Part shown: positions 1-10,849 of the stretch, in pieces
Layout: each line of letters starts with the position of its first letter
Position numbering within the stretch: position 1 is the first letter of the stretch
Assembly: GCA_965153455.1 (NCBI GenBank)
Contig: OZ234493.1
Coordinates: 12,762,213 to 12,826,212 of the forward strand
Direction: 5' to 3'
DNA length: 64,000 bases
From: Sphagnum compactum
Lineage: Eukaryota > Bryophyta > Sphagnopsida > Sphagnales
Program-made: the position numbers and the translations under genes
Notes under the pieces: model-generated
What the model was told of the DNA's origin: nothing
The model's database searches: none
Seen by the model: only the letters and a program-made list of their open reading frames with translations

Positions 1-156
1 TTTTCAAGTAATCATGAATGCATGAAAGTCATGTTACACAATATCACAAATTATAGATTTAGGTTTTAATTTTGGGTCAAATCCCCCTCCCACCCACTCA
101 AAATAATTTTGAGATCGGGCATATATAATGATAATTTGTTGAGAACCATATGGCAA

Positions 157-188
<32 letters not shown>
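157..188. repeat. (ATA)n microsatellite
   Basis: About ten uninterrupted ATA trinucleotides, followed by a short A/G run. Read on the minus strand it encodes poly-Leu or poly-Tyr, which explains the spurious open frames there. Confidence 0.9.
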
Positions 189-191
<3 letters not shown>

Positions 192-1609
192 GGGGGTGCA
201 AGGGATTTTGGAACCTTCCCCTTGAGGAAAGGTATTACATTCATATTGTATGAAAAAACCATTGGACATGTTGAGAGATACATTTCCATTGCAAAAAATG
301 AAATTAGGCTATTGCCAAATTAAAACGAATACCTTGATCAAGCAACTGAGATTCTAAAGCAAGGTCGTGTATAACACTACAAGAACATCACTCATAGCGT
401 AAAGGAAAAAACTTTCAATCATGCCGACATCTTTCATTCACCAATCATTTTGGTTCCTTTGAGCAATTTTTAGGGTTTCCTTTTTCCCAAATCTTGTCCT
501 CTTTTGACTCAAAACTCGTGCTTCAACTTTACTCAAAACAAAAAGGAACAAGGACCTAAAAATGTTTTGTATCTCTCTCTCTCTCTCTTTCTCTCTTAAT
601 TTAATGCAATTGTACCTAATTCGAACTCTTTAGAAGGGGGATGAAAGAAGAAGGCCAAATGGTCCCAAATTTTTGTACAAATCAATTTTTCTTGAGGAAG
701 TCCTTTTTTACCCCAAAAATATTCATGGATTATTATACCCTTTACCTTTCCCTAGGTTGGGAACTTTAGAGAAACCCCATGTGCCAAAACCCTAAACCCT
801 AAATGGATAGGTAGGTAACCTATATTTACCATGATTTGCTTGTGACAAGCCATTCTAGGGTTTAGAATACACACACCAAAGAAAAGGGTGTGGATCAAGA
901 ACTCTATCACTTTATATATCAAAAGTGAATGAAATGAAAGCAAAAAAAGCACAAAGAGGTTGAAACAAAGAACTATGGAAACCAACCAAGAAAGAGTAAA
1001 AATCACAAAACTCTTTTTGGCTTGGATGGAGTGAGAATCAATTTGATGAGTATGAACATGTGGAAATGTAAAGCTTCATTCACTAGGGAGAAATCTTAGG
1101 GCACCTTATAATGGTGAATATCCCTCCTAGAAAAGAGAGGAATGATATTACACCTACTCATTAATAGTGTAAGGACCTTGGGCCTACTACTTATGGATAT
1201 TACTAGGCATAAGACCCCTTCATTATAAAAGAGTAGGTGTAAAGACCCTTCCCCATCCTATGGCTCTTTAAATGTGGGGCTTGATTTGGTTACCGCCTTA
1301 TCTTAGGCCCCTTATTTTGGGAATAGGGTAAGGACTAGATGGGAGGAAATGCTCCAAATGTGAGACCAAACTTGAATACCTCCTCATCTTAGGCCCCTTA
1401 TTTTGGGGAATGCCCCCAACTACTTGAGGGGCTTTATCTTAAACCAATGTATTTTTTTAATTGTGAAAATTTTCCATTTTTTTGGAAATTTTTTTTGTAA
1501 ATTTTTTTTTAAAAAATTCACAAAATTTTCTAGTTTTTGAGAAAAACCGTCAAAAAAAAGAGAGAGAAATTTCTCAAAATTCAACGAAATCTCTCACAAT
1601 TGCCAATAA

Positions 1610-1720
1610 CATGAAATGTGCTTTATGCTTTTTCTACTTTCATATTTTTGAATATTTGCCAAATTTGGCTAAATGTTCTTAGGGATGATAACCACTTGAG
1701 CAACATCACAAAATTGACAA
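1610..1720 (-). repeat. Dispersed repeat family C, copy 1
   Basis: On the minus strand this reads TTTTGTGATGTTGCTCAAGTGG, then TTTAGCCAAATTTGGC, then ATATTCAAAAATATGAAAG. The same order of blocks recurs near 8150-8250, 10478-10570 (minus), 28553-28645 and 57400-57495. It has a palindromic core and no coding capacity. The superfamily is not recognised, and the true ends are probably wider than the conserved core given here. Confidence 0.6.
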
Positions 1721-1943
1721 AAAAAAAGAAAAAAAGAAAAAAAAATGCACTAAACATAACTATACTCTTTCGAGGTTGCTTAAAAAACTACACATTTTCC
1801 TTGAATACATTCAAATTAACTTAACCATGTTACATAGTCCGGCGGTTGTGGTTTTAGACATCTATATAACAAAGAGAACAAGGAACCATTACACAATGAG
1901 TCACTTTGTTCATGAACACAATCAAATGCCCCGCAAGAAGCAA

Positions 1944-1976
1944 ACCATGGTTGGTTCTTCTCCGACCAACCATGGT
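1944..1976. other. Perfect 12-bp inverted repeat (hairpin)
   Basis: ACCATGGTTGGT at 1944-1955 and its exact reverse complement at 1965-1976 are separated by 9 nt. The arms contain an ACCAACC box, the core of plant MYB-bound AC elements. It lies about 720 bp upstream of the YSL start codon. Function is unknown and chance cannot be excluded. Confidence 0.5.
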
Positions 1977-2369
1977 CATGCCTTGGGTGAACCAACAACA
2001 CCGAGCATCATCGACACTTGCAAACTTCATAAGGGGGTTGGTTTTACGGTCCTCCTCCTCCTCCGACCGAAAAATTTCAAAATGTTATTGCTTTGAATTT
2101 TTAAAAAAAAAAACAAAGGTCCATAGTCAGGTTTGTGGTCACAAAAATAAAGGTCCGACCGAATTCAGGTCCGTAGTAATCGTAGTCCCAAACCTGCCAA
2201 TTTAATAAGCAAGAAGCAATTCTATTGGATGAGAGCCATAAAATTGGACCCACGGCCTTTAGATTGAGGGTCCAAGACCAAAAAGTGGCAAATCAAGGCA
2301 ATTGGCTCGACCCCACCAAAAAAAGAAAAAGAAAAAACAAGGCTAAACAGGTTAGATTGGTTAAACTTG

Positions 2370-2440
2370 CCACCTTCCTACCCACCTCACCTACCTACCA
2401 GGAACCGCCACCTACCTACCCACCTCACCTACCTACCAGT
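2370..2440 (+). promoter_or_regulatory. Duplicated AC-rich (ACCTACC) block upstream of YSL
   Basis: The phrase CACCTACCTACC / CACCTCACCTACCTACCAG occurs twice in a row and gives several overlapping ACCTACC motifs. ACCTACC is the classic AC-I element bound by plant R2R3-MYB factors (established knowledge). Its use here, 260-330 bp before the start codon, is inference. The block may lie in the promoter or in the 5' leader, because the transcription start is not visible. Confidence 0.4.
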
Positions 2441-2518
2441 TCCATCCCTTTCCCCCCGGCGTGAAGTGTTGCGTCCGAGGCCATCCTCCTCCTCCTCTCC
2501 TCACGGCAGCGCTCTCAC

Positions 2519-2662
2519 AGAAGAGAGGAGATTTTCCAGGTCTTGCAAATCGATCGGAGTTGCAGCAGCAGCAGCAGCAGCAAAGAAGAGAGGAGATTTC
2601 CAGGTCTTACAAATCGATCGGAATTGCTGTAGCTGCAGCAGCAGCAGCAGCAGCAGCAGGGG
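2519..2662 (+). repeat. Tandemly duplicated 5' leader with (CAG)n tracts
   Basis: Two imperfect copies of a roughly 65-70-bp unit lie just before the YSL start codon. Each holds GAGAGGAGATTT..CCAGGTCTT.CAAATCGATCGGA and ends in a CAG tract, at about 2561-2581 and 2635-2658. Because CAG repeats translate as poly-Gln, poly-Ala or poly-Ser, long open frames cross the region and overlap the YSL start. They look like uORFs or artefacts of low complexity. Confidence 0.8.
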
Positions 2663-2699
2663 AGCAAGCACTTTGTTGTGGTCTTGTTGAGCAGCAGCA

Positions 2700-5600
2700 A
2701 TGGAAGCGCATACTGGGGATTACACGCCGTTACCCAACAGTGAAGATGTAGTGGAGAGTATAATAGAGTCGCAGCAGTTGCTGCACAAAGGTGGTGATTA
2801 TGGTAATGCTGATGATAGTGAGAACGATCTCTTTTCTTCTAGTAGCTTCAAGGATGTGCCTGTACCGCTCTGGTGGGAGCAGATCACTGTGCGAGGCTTG
2901 GTGGTGAGTGCGATTCTTGGTTGCGTGTTTTGTCTCATCACCCACAAGCTCAATCTCACTGTGGGTATCATTCCTTCGCTCAATGTCGCTGCCGGTCTCT
3001 TGGGTTTCTTCTTCGTTAAGTCATGGACCGTGTTCTTGTCCAAGCTTGGTATCTGGAGCAAGCCCTTCACTCGTCAGGAGAATACTGTCATTCAGACCTG
3101 CGTTGTCGCTTGTATGGGGCTTGCCTTCAGTGGTACGTAAGCTGCTTCTTCTTCTTCCACTAGAACTCATGGGTGTGTGTGTGTGTGACTGATCTGGAAC
3201 CCTAATTTTTCGCTTTGAAGAGTGATCCAGTTTGAGTTCTTCTTTTCTTCTTCTTTCTGGGTTGGTGAGCGAATTTTGAGCTTCTGAATTTTGCAGGAGG
3301 ATTTGGTTCCTATTTGTTGGGTATGAATGGGAAGAGCTATGCAAAGCTTGGACCTGACTACCCTGGGAACAGAGCTGAAGATGTGAAGGATCCTTCCATG
3401 GGCTGGATGACTGCCTATCTGTTCACTGTCAGTTTCCTTGGCATCTTCTCTCTTGTTCCACTTCGTCAAGTAAGTTGTTTCTCTCTCTCATAGGGCATCC
3501 ATCCACATGAACTCTCTATACCTATCCAAGCTTTTCTCTCTTCTCATGTCACTCCAGAAATGGATCAAAGTCAAAGATGAAGAAGAAGAAGAAGATGATG
3601 ATGGAGACAAGTACTGACTCATTTGTGTGATTTTTTTTGGTGAGCAGATCATGATACTGAAGTACAAATTGACCTACCCCAGTGGCACAGCCACCGCTCT
3701 TCTTATCAACAGCTTCCACACAGTGCAGGGTGCTGACATTGCTGAGTAAGTCTCGTCTTCCTCCTCTGATCATCTTGATATTCTCTCACACACAAAATCT
3801 CTGACATGCTTTTGTTTTCTGCTCTTCTTCATGTCCTCCAGGATGATGATGATGATGTCAAGCTGCTGCTGATGTTGGTTATAAGAAGCTGCAGCTGACA
3901 GTAGAGAGGGATGTTGGTGGATGGATGGATGGGTGGTAATTATTGTCGGACAGGAAGCAAGTGGCATGTCTAGGCAAGTTTTTTGGTGGAAGCTTCCTTT
4001 GGAGCCTCTTCAAGTGGTTCTGGAGTGGCATTGGTGACAGCTGTGGCTTCGACAACTTCCCCATCTTGGGGTTAAAGGCATATGCTAACACGTAAAACAA
4101 CGACCTTCACAACATCCTTCTCAATTCCCTTGTACCACCACATCTCACAGAGTTTTTTGTTGCCTCTACCAATTGAACATGATCAATAGACAAAATTTTG
4201 TTTCCCATCTTCTTTTCTTTTCTTGCACAGCAGCTTGATTCACATTGCTGTTCTGCAGTTGTCAATCAGAACGGGAATTTATTTTCACAAGCCAAGAATT
4301 TTCTCCTTGTCAGAGTCATGACAAAGGTGCTGCCTGCAGAAGAATTAGTATGATTGATTTTTGTGGGTGGAATTTGTGGCAGGTTCTATTTTGATTTCAG
4401 TATGACATATATTGGGGTTGGTATGATATGCCCCCACATTGTGAACTGCTCTGTCCTATTGGGTGCCATTATTTCATGGGGCATCATGTGGCCTCTCATT
4501 AGTGCTCAAGAAGGCAAATGGTTTCCTGCAAACCTTCCAAGTAGTGACTTTGGAGGTCTTTATGGTTACAAGGTCTGCTGCATAACAATTACTCTCTGCA
4601 TTTTGTTTCTCCCCACAACCCTTTTACCTTGTTGGCCTTGAAGTTCTCTCACTTGCAACTAAGATTCATTAGGATGATGAGCATTATTGCACTAGAGTTA
4701 GCTGTTCTTGGTTGTGGCTTTTGAAGGTTTACAGAGGCTCTTAGTCCTGAGAGCAACATTGTGATCAAATAGAACTTTTTGTTTTGCAGGTTTTCATTGC
4801 AATTGCACTTGTGCTGGGTGATGGGCTTTACAATTTCTTGAAGATATCAGTCATCACACTCCAAGCTATATATCACCAGACCCGCAATGATCAGCATCTA
4901 CCTGTCAGTACAGGTGTGTGGAGGAGTTCAAGCAGGGCACATTGAATTACCCGTTTGTTATTTTTTTTTATTCCACTCTCCTGACTTGTTTCTTCTAATA
5001 AACCCTAAACCCTAAACCCCTAAACCCTGTCCCAAGAACATGTAAGAGAAGCTGAAATATTGTCAAAGCTTTTATAACTCTTTGTTTTTGAATGCAAGAC
5101 TTTGTATACCACCTTTGAAGGCAAAGTTAGGGTTCTCATTCCTATGTTAGGGTCTTCTTCCGTATTGGAAAAGTTGGAATTTTATTGATTTAAATGGTAA
5201 AAGTCAATAGTAGATCAATGGTGTATGTAGTCTACAACTTTGTGAGGTGCGGGATGGATGGTTGTCTTTTTTTGCAGAGGACTCAATCTTAGGGGAGGCC
5301 GCAGAGGAGATATCACAAGAGGAGAAGCAGCGCAACAAAGTGTTTCTGGAGGAAGGGGTGCCTTTTTGGGTTGCAGGATCTGGCTATGTAGCACTTGCAT
5401 GCATATCCATGACTGTTATTCCTCAAATGTTTCCTGCAGTAAGGTGGTACTATGTGTTAGGTGCTTACATTCTGGCCCCAGTTCTTGCATTTTGCAATGC
5501 TTACGGGTGTGGCTTAACCGACTGGAGCCTTGGGACGACTTATGGAAAACTAGGACTCTTTGTGTTTGCGGGGTGGGCGGGGAGCAATGGTGGTGTGATG

Positions 5601-6236
5601 GCAGGACTAGTTGGATGTGGAGTGATGATGTCGATTGTCTCAACAGCAGCTGATATCATGCAGGATTTCCGAACAGGGTACTTAACTTTGTCATCCCCAC
5701 GTTCCATGTTCATCAGCCAATTGGCTGGAACTGTAATGGGTTGCATTACAGCACCTCTCACATTCTGGTTGTTTTGGACATCATTTGATGTTGGAAATCC
5801 TGAAGGAGAGTACAAGGCTCCGTATGGGGTGTTGTTCCGAACCATGGCTATTGTTGGTGTGGAAGGTCTCTCTACACTTCCACCACACTGCTTAGAGCTC
5901 TGTTGCATCTCCTTTGTTGCCGCGTTTGTGATCAACATTATTCGAGATACAGCGCCAAAGAATGTCAGTGCCTATATCCCGATTCCAATGGCAATGGCAA
6001 TTCCATTCTACATTGGAGCATACTTTGCAATTGACATGTTTATCGGAACAGTGATTTTGTTTTTCTGGCAAAGGCTTTCAAAGCAGGCTGATGTATATGC
6101 TCCAGCTGTGGCTTCAGGGTTAATTTGTGGTGATGGCATTTGGAGTGTCCCATCAGCTGCTCTGTCATTGGCCAAGATCAACCCACCCCTTTGCATGATG
6201 TTTGTCAAATCAGCAGATGCTATTATTGGGGGATAA
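2700..6236 (+). CDS. Yellow stripe-like (YSL) oligopeptide-family metal-chelate transporter, 7 exons
   Basis: Exons: 2700-3132, 3297-3469, 3648-3745, 3954-4091, 4383-4572, 4790-4913, 5278-6236. They join to 2115 nt (704 aa), normal for the family, with GT-AG borders and matching phases. YSL proteins are OPT-superfamily membrane carriers that move iron, copper and other metals as nicotianamine or phytosiderophore complexes across plasma or vacuolar membranes (family knowledge). The first exon has a polar, acidic N-terminus followed by [12 protein letters not shown] and the first membrane segments. Exons 1-2 join as [11 protein letters not shown]. Later landmarks are [75 protein letters not shown] and the C-terminal GLICGDGIW. 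About a dozen or more hydrophobic segments are spread along the chain. The ATG at 2700 is chosen because the frame upstream is not conserved. No disabling mutation was seen. Substrate and membrane location cannot be read from sequence. Confidence 0.95.
4999..5030 (+). repeat. Telomere-like CCCTAAA tract in YSL intron 6
   Basis: Intron 6 (4914-5277) contains three to four consecutive AACCCTAA-type units. Such interstitial telomere motifs (telo-boxes) are common in plants. They may mark repaired breaks or serve as factor-binding sites. No function can be assigned from this copy. Confidence 0.75.
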
Positions 6237-6390
6237 GATGTGCACAGGATTGAAAACTAGACTCCACATTCTTTTGTCTGATATTAAAGGGCATCAAGCA
6301 CACATGTGCATATCGGATACAGGATTTTTCTGACAAATTCACTGTACATGTCTACCTGCTAGAAGGTACATTTCCTTATTGGGTGGCACT

Positions 6391-6580
6391 ATTTGTGGGT
6401 ATTGCAGCAGTATGAAGTCCTGTATTCTTTGTGGGTATTGCTGCAGTACGAAGGCCTGTATTCTTTGTTGGGTATTGCGGGAGTACAAAGTCCTGTATTC
6501 TTTGTGGGTAGGTATTGTGGCTGTACAAAGCCCTGTATGCTTTGTGGGTATTGCAGGAGTATGAACTCCTGTATACTTTG
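6391..6580 (+). repeat. 36-bp minisatellite in the YSL 3' flank/UTR
   Basis: Five imperfect copies of a unit reading GTGGGTATTGCAGCAGTAYG, then AAGTCCTGTATTCTTT, begin about 155 bp after the YSL stop. Spacing is 36 bp in the first copies, with small insertions (an extra GGTA) in the fourth. It probably lies in the 3' UTR, though no polyadenylation site can be fixed. Confidence 0.85.
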
Positions 6581-6589
6581 GGGTGCAAT

Positions 6590-7583
6590 CTTTGGTCCAG
6601 ATACTTACTGCATATACAGAAGATCTAGTTGCTAATTGTACATGGGACCTCTTTGATGGTTTTCACCCAATTATGGCATCTTGGACCTTTTGATCAATGG
6701 TCTTGATTTCAAAGGTGAAAAGCATAGCAAGTAGTTGGTCACAGAAGCAAGTTGTATAATAAAGTGAGCCATCATTCTTTTCTTCAATTAAAAATCTAAT
6801 TGTCTTGTTTTCCATTGATTTTGCAAATTTTTTGTGTGGTGAGGGGAGCTGGTACTGATGTCTGAATCAAACCCATACTTTCTGTACAGTAGTTGTCTTG
6901 TGCAGAAGGAGTATTGAAGCAGAAAGGTCACAAGCTGATGATGCAATGCTCTCTCTACAATTCAATATTGTCAAGCTAGCGAATGGGAATTTTCATGGCG
7001 TCTTTAGGTGACAAGTAGCAATCATAGAAATTTTGATAGGAAAGGAAAGCAATTGAAAAACGGCTTCTCCAATGATAATGGGTTCTGTAGTGAAGTATTT
7101 ACTAAAATTGATCAATATTGAACAAATATCAAAGTTGTATATATAATGCAGGTGGTATTCAAAGCTTCAAACTGCTGGATCTTTACATCACAATACATGA
7201 CAAGTCTAATAGCATGGAGACTGCCATTTTCAATGAGAATTTGTTCTTCATTGGTTATAAAATTACATGCAACCTTTGCTGATGCAGGAATTCAGTACAG
7301 TCCTGTCACCCATGACAGTGTGTTCCCTCTCATCCATTACTTTTGGCCCGAATGAAACTCAACAAACTTAAGAAACAGCACATGTAACCAATGCCAGAAC
7401 CCTTGTCTGTTAGTATGAGGAGGATGTTGTACTCTGTTTGGATGTTGTATTACAAAATGTAAGGGAGGGTTTGTGCAACCCTTGGAAGTAAAAATCAGAG
7501 AAGCAGGAGTTGAAAAACCCCCAATTTTATTGCTTATTAAAAAACTCCTTTTGGCAATTTGCATGTCATTTGCATGGGCACAC

Positions 7584-7629
<46 letters not shown>

Positions 7630-7730
7630 TAAAGTACTAAGTCCACTAACCCCATCTCTTATTATTTTGCACGGGTTGAGAGTGCGACAAAGAATGCAAC
7701 ATTAAAGTAGTATATTAAGTCCACTATTAT
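6590..7730. other. YSL downstream region, no gene seen
   Basis: No supported gene was found. A perfect (GA)n microsatellite occupies about 7587-7626. The first few hundred bases may still belong to the YSL 3' UTR. Confidence 0.5.
7587..7626. repeat. (GA)n microsatellite
   Basis: About twenty GA dinucleotides in a row. GAGA tracts are common in plant intergenic DNA. Confidence 0.9.
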
Positions 7731-7734
7731 AATA

Positions 7735-7941
7735 CTGCATTCACACTTGATGTTAAGTCAGTGTTAAATGAAAATCTAGGTGGCATCCTGGGTGGCACCC
7801 AATGTTAAAATGGGCGATAGCTTAATGTTAAGCGAGTGTTAACTTAACATAAAATGTTCATCATAAGTTGGTGTAAATCCTAAATGACATGGTGTAAAGG
7901 GGACTCAACACTAGAGTCCCTAACACCAAGTGTGATTGCAC
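7735..7941 (+). mobile_element. MITE family B, copy 1 (about 207 bp)
   Basis: The element starts CTGCATTCACACTTGATGTTA and ends with the near-perfect inverse TAACACCAAGTGTGATTGCAC (about 19 of 21 positions pair). The interior is non-coding. A homologous copy in opposite orientation lies at about 43353-43574, sharing interior blocks such as GTGGCATC..GGTGGCACCCAATGT and TTAACTTAACATAAAA. Terminal inverted repeats, small size and dispersed copies fit a MITE. The target-site duplication is unclear, so the superfamily is not assigned. Confidence 0.75.
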
Positions 7942-8149
7942 GTTTTAAGGCAACTCTCTCTTTAATGGAATTCAAGGCACCAATTTGAACAATCTCATTG
8001 GCCACAAGATTTTCCCTTCATACGTAATAAAGGCTATAATACACGTTTAATAAAGGCTATAATATCACGACATTTTAAATGCAAGTTTACTGAAGAGAAC
8101 TCCTCATAAACATGCTAGTCGGGTACAAAGCGAGGGTTTTTCCTTTTTT

Positions 8150-8250
8150 TTTTCCTCCAATTTTGTGATGTAGCTGAAGTGGTGATCTATACCCATGAGA
8201 TGATTTAGCCAGATTTGGCTACATATTAGAATATGAAAGTAGAAAATAAA
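8150..8250 (+). repeat. Dispersed repeat family C, copy 2
   Basis: Contains AATTTTGTGATGTAGCTGAAG, TTTAGCCAGATTTGGCTA and ATATTAGAATATGAAAG in the same order as the other family C copies. Non-coding. Confidence 0.55.
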
Positions 8251-8603
8251 ACCAGAATCCTTCTATATTCATTCTTGGGCTACTTATTGGAATTTATCAT
8301 CATAAAAATCTGACAATTTGAATTTTATTTTATTTTTCAAAATCTAGCAAATTTGGGTACATTTTTTTCCCATGAAAAATGCTTTCTATTACCCATGTAT
8401 TGTCTACATGTTGGTCCAATTCTGGTATTAAAAGTCCAGACCAATCCAAGTGTAATTTCCCTCAAGGGATTCATATTTTGGCCCATATGTATGTATGTAA
8501 GTAAGGGAGAGAGACCATGGAACTTCTCTAGTTTCCCATTTGTTCCCACATTTTGAAGTTCCCGAAAAGTTCACTCTAAGTTCACAATAGCATGCATGAA
8601 GTT

Positions 8604-8892
8604 CATTGTGTTTAGATTCATTATAGAGTATAGTAGCTTAAGGGATTTTTTATAGGCCCCTAGGTGATAAAAATAATAATAAGTCTATTTATTTTTATAT
8701 GAGGATTTTTGAAAGATGATATTTTGGCTTGTGTTGAAACTTGAGATTAGTTATAGAGTTATAATATCTTGAAAGATTTTGGTTTCTTTTAGAGGAATTT
8801 TTGAAGATTACATTTTTGCATGGTGAAAGATTTGAGTGTTCATAACTCTTCTTTTGCATTAAGATACTTTTTAATGCAAATGGCTTGTAGGC
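8604..8892 (+). repeat. Interspersed repeat family A, copy 1 (both ends diverged)
   Basis: Shares long near-identical blocks with the other family A copies: ATTGTGTTTAGATTCATTAT, AGTATAGTAGCTTAAGGGAT, TAGGCCCCTAGGTGATAA, GATATTTTGGCTTGTGTTG and TTTTTGCATGGTGAAA. The GGCCTTGCC left terminus and the GGCAAGGCC right terminus seen in better copies are missing, so this one is truncated or diverged at its ends. Confidence 0.85.
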
Positions 8893-9411
8893 TCCTCCTT
8901 GCTAGTTACTCAACCAAGAAGCTTGGTTGAATGAAATATTGGGCAATGAGGTGGGGTTAATCCTAACCCAGGTCTGTCTGTTTTTGTGAATTAAGGTCTC
9001 ACCCTCGGGAGAGACAGTGGTGTAGTAGTCAAAAGTGTGAGTTCGATGGTTAGCATGGACAACTGGAACTTGTGCACATTCAAGGTCACTTTGGTCATTG
9101 ACATGAGGTGTTGTTTAGAATGCTGGACAACCCAATAAACTTTTTGGGTTCATAGAGTCCCATTTGGAGCTTATATATGTCCACATAAATTTCACATAGA
9201 ACAAAAGCTAAGTTAGAGTAAAATCACCCATCACCAAACATCATCCAATTGACTATATACTCTGTACCTAATCAAACAATGGGTTCTTAAAAACTAGTAC
9301 TTCTATAAATTATGTTAGAGTCATCCATAAAGTCACCCTCTATTTCACCCCTTTTCTCCTCTGCTAGTGGTATCCACAAAGTAATGAAATTTTATTAAAT
9401 CTGGGTACAAT

Positions 9412-9509
9412 GAAATGCTGAACTCAGCATTTAATGCGCAGGGTTCGAGCATAACTATAGTAGTTGTACAGGTAGGGTTCGAGCATAACTATAGTAGTTG
9501 TACAGGTAG
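9412..9509 (+). repeat. Hairpin followed by a 34-bp tandem duplication
   Basis: AAATGCTGAACTCAGCATTT at about 9412-9431 is a palindrome with a 2-nt centre. It is followed by two identical 34-bp units, GGTTCGAGCATAACTATAGT + AGTTGTACAGGTAG, at 9442-9475 and 9476-9509. The palindrome resembles the inner arms of the foldback element near 12.8-13.2 kb. The open frame running through it is not convincing as a gene. Confidence 0.75.
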
Positions 9510-10477
9510 GAGCAGTGAAAATATATGTAGCAGCGGTGGAGGCGCTCAGGAAAATGGAAGGAAAGACAGGATGAAACTCAGTTTACCACCAAATTTGGTG
9601 GAAGAACTAGTTTGGGTCCCAGTTATTTCCTCTTGTAAGAAAATTTCATTCTCAGTTAGTTACGCGTTTGATGCCCTATTATGCCGAAACTGGATGATTT
9701 TGGTGTGAAAAAAGGATGAAACTTTGTTTGTTCTCCTCAAAGTGGTTGTAAAGAGCTCCAAGTATTCAGTAGCAATAAATTGTAAAAGAGCTTGGTAGCT
9801 TCACATCTGATAGCAAGTTGTGTGCATGGATCCCCCTATTTTTGCTGTTTTGATTATTTAGAGTCTAAAACTCTTAATGACTCCAAAATGGCCTTTTTCT
9901 AAGAGATCTTGATGAGATTCCTTCAAGAAGCATCTCTACTCTACCTATGCACATAAGAAGTTATTTCCATACATGCTAGCTTTATGTGCATAAAACCAAA
10001 CTCCTGGAAGTAACAGCTTGTGACTGCCCATAAATGTTACTATCTATGGCTATCTGCCCATGAATCCTACCATTGAATACACAATCCATGGGCATTATAA
10101 TAAATGGTTGTCTAGTGCATAGTTTTCTTAGGCTGATTAAAATTCCAAAATTAATTTCATGGTCTTAATTGAAGATGTAGAATAAAATAATATTATTTTT
10201 GCAGATTTTTTAAAAATATTGAAGCTGATTAATTTCATGATCTCAATTGATGAGCTAGGGTAAATAATATTTCTGCCTAAATTTAGCTTCATTTGTGGGG
10301 GCTAGGATATAAGCCTTTTATTTTGCGATTTTTTTTCAATTTTATTGTCGCAAATTCAAATGATTTTTTTCAAAATCATCAATTTTTTTTCAAAATCCTA
10401 AAAAAATCCTTAATAAAATCATCAGATTTCTCTACATGGTTCAAGAAAGTAGCCTAGAATATATAACATTACTTAAA

Positions 10478-10570
10478 TTTTTCATTTCATATTTGACTAG
10501 TAGCCAAATTTGGCTAGTTTCACGTATGGATGATCATCACTACCTTGGCTACATCACAAAACACATTGTG
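10478..10570 (-). repeat. Dispersed repeat family C, copy 3, with perfect palindrome
   Basis: Minus-strand copy of family C. Its core TAGCCAAATTTGGCTA (10501-10516) is a perfect 16-bp palindrome. Confidence 0.6.
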
Positions 10571-10776
10571 AAATTTCTAGCATTGCTTTTACGAAATTTT
10601 AAAAAATACCCAATACCGCCAGGACCATGCTGGTATGTTCAGAAGTGGACACCCGACCAACACTTGCATGTCAATAAATAAATATACCTGAGAACCTACT
10701 AGACTCCGATGAATCCTGGAAACAAAAGCCCTTTGTGGGTGTTCAGCAGTGTGTGCAGTGAAGAACACTAGCCAAA

Positions 10777-10849
10777 GATCCAAACAATAATGGTTTCAAT
10801 AGGTTCAAAGTATGATCCAAACAATAATGGTTTCAATAGGTTCAAAGTA
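10777..10849 (+). repeat. 37-bp tandem duplication
   Basis: GATCCAAACAATAATGGTTT + CAATAGGTTCAAAGTAT occurs twice in direct succession, at 10777-10813 and 10814-10849, nearly without mismatch. This suggests a recent local duplication. Confidence 0.8.

Larger units (their letters stand above)
1..2360. other. Intergenic DNA upstream of the YSL gene
   Basis: No convincing coding region was seen. The stretch is AT-rich and contains an (ATA)n microsatellite at about 157-188, a CT run near 570-592, a short CCCTAAA-type tract near 785-803, a dispersed repeat at about 1610-1720 and a perfect hairpin at 1944-1976. Two similar phrases built on CTTAGGCCCCTTATTTTGGG occur near 1302 and 1390, so part of 1100-1440 is itself repetitive. 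Short open frames here look like chance. Confidence 0.6.

Noticed and set aside
2515-2700. Poly-Cys/poly-Leu minus-strand frame
   Set aside because: It is a product of the CAG repeat in the YSL leader.
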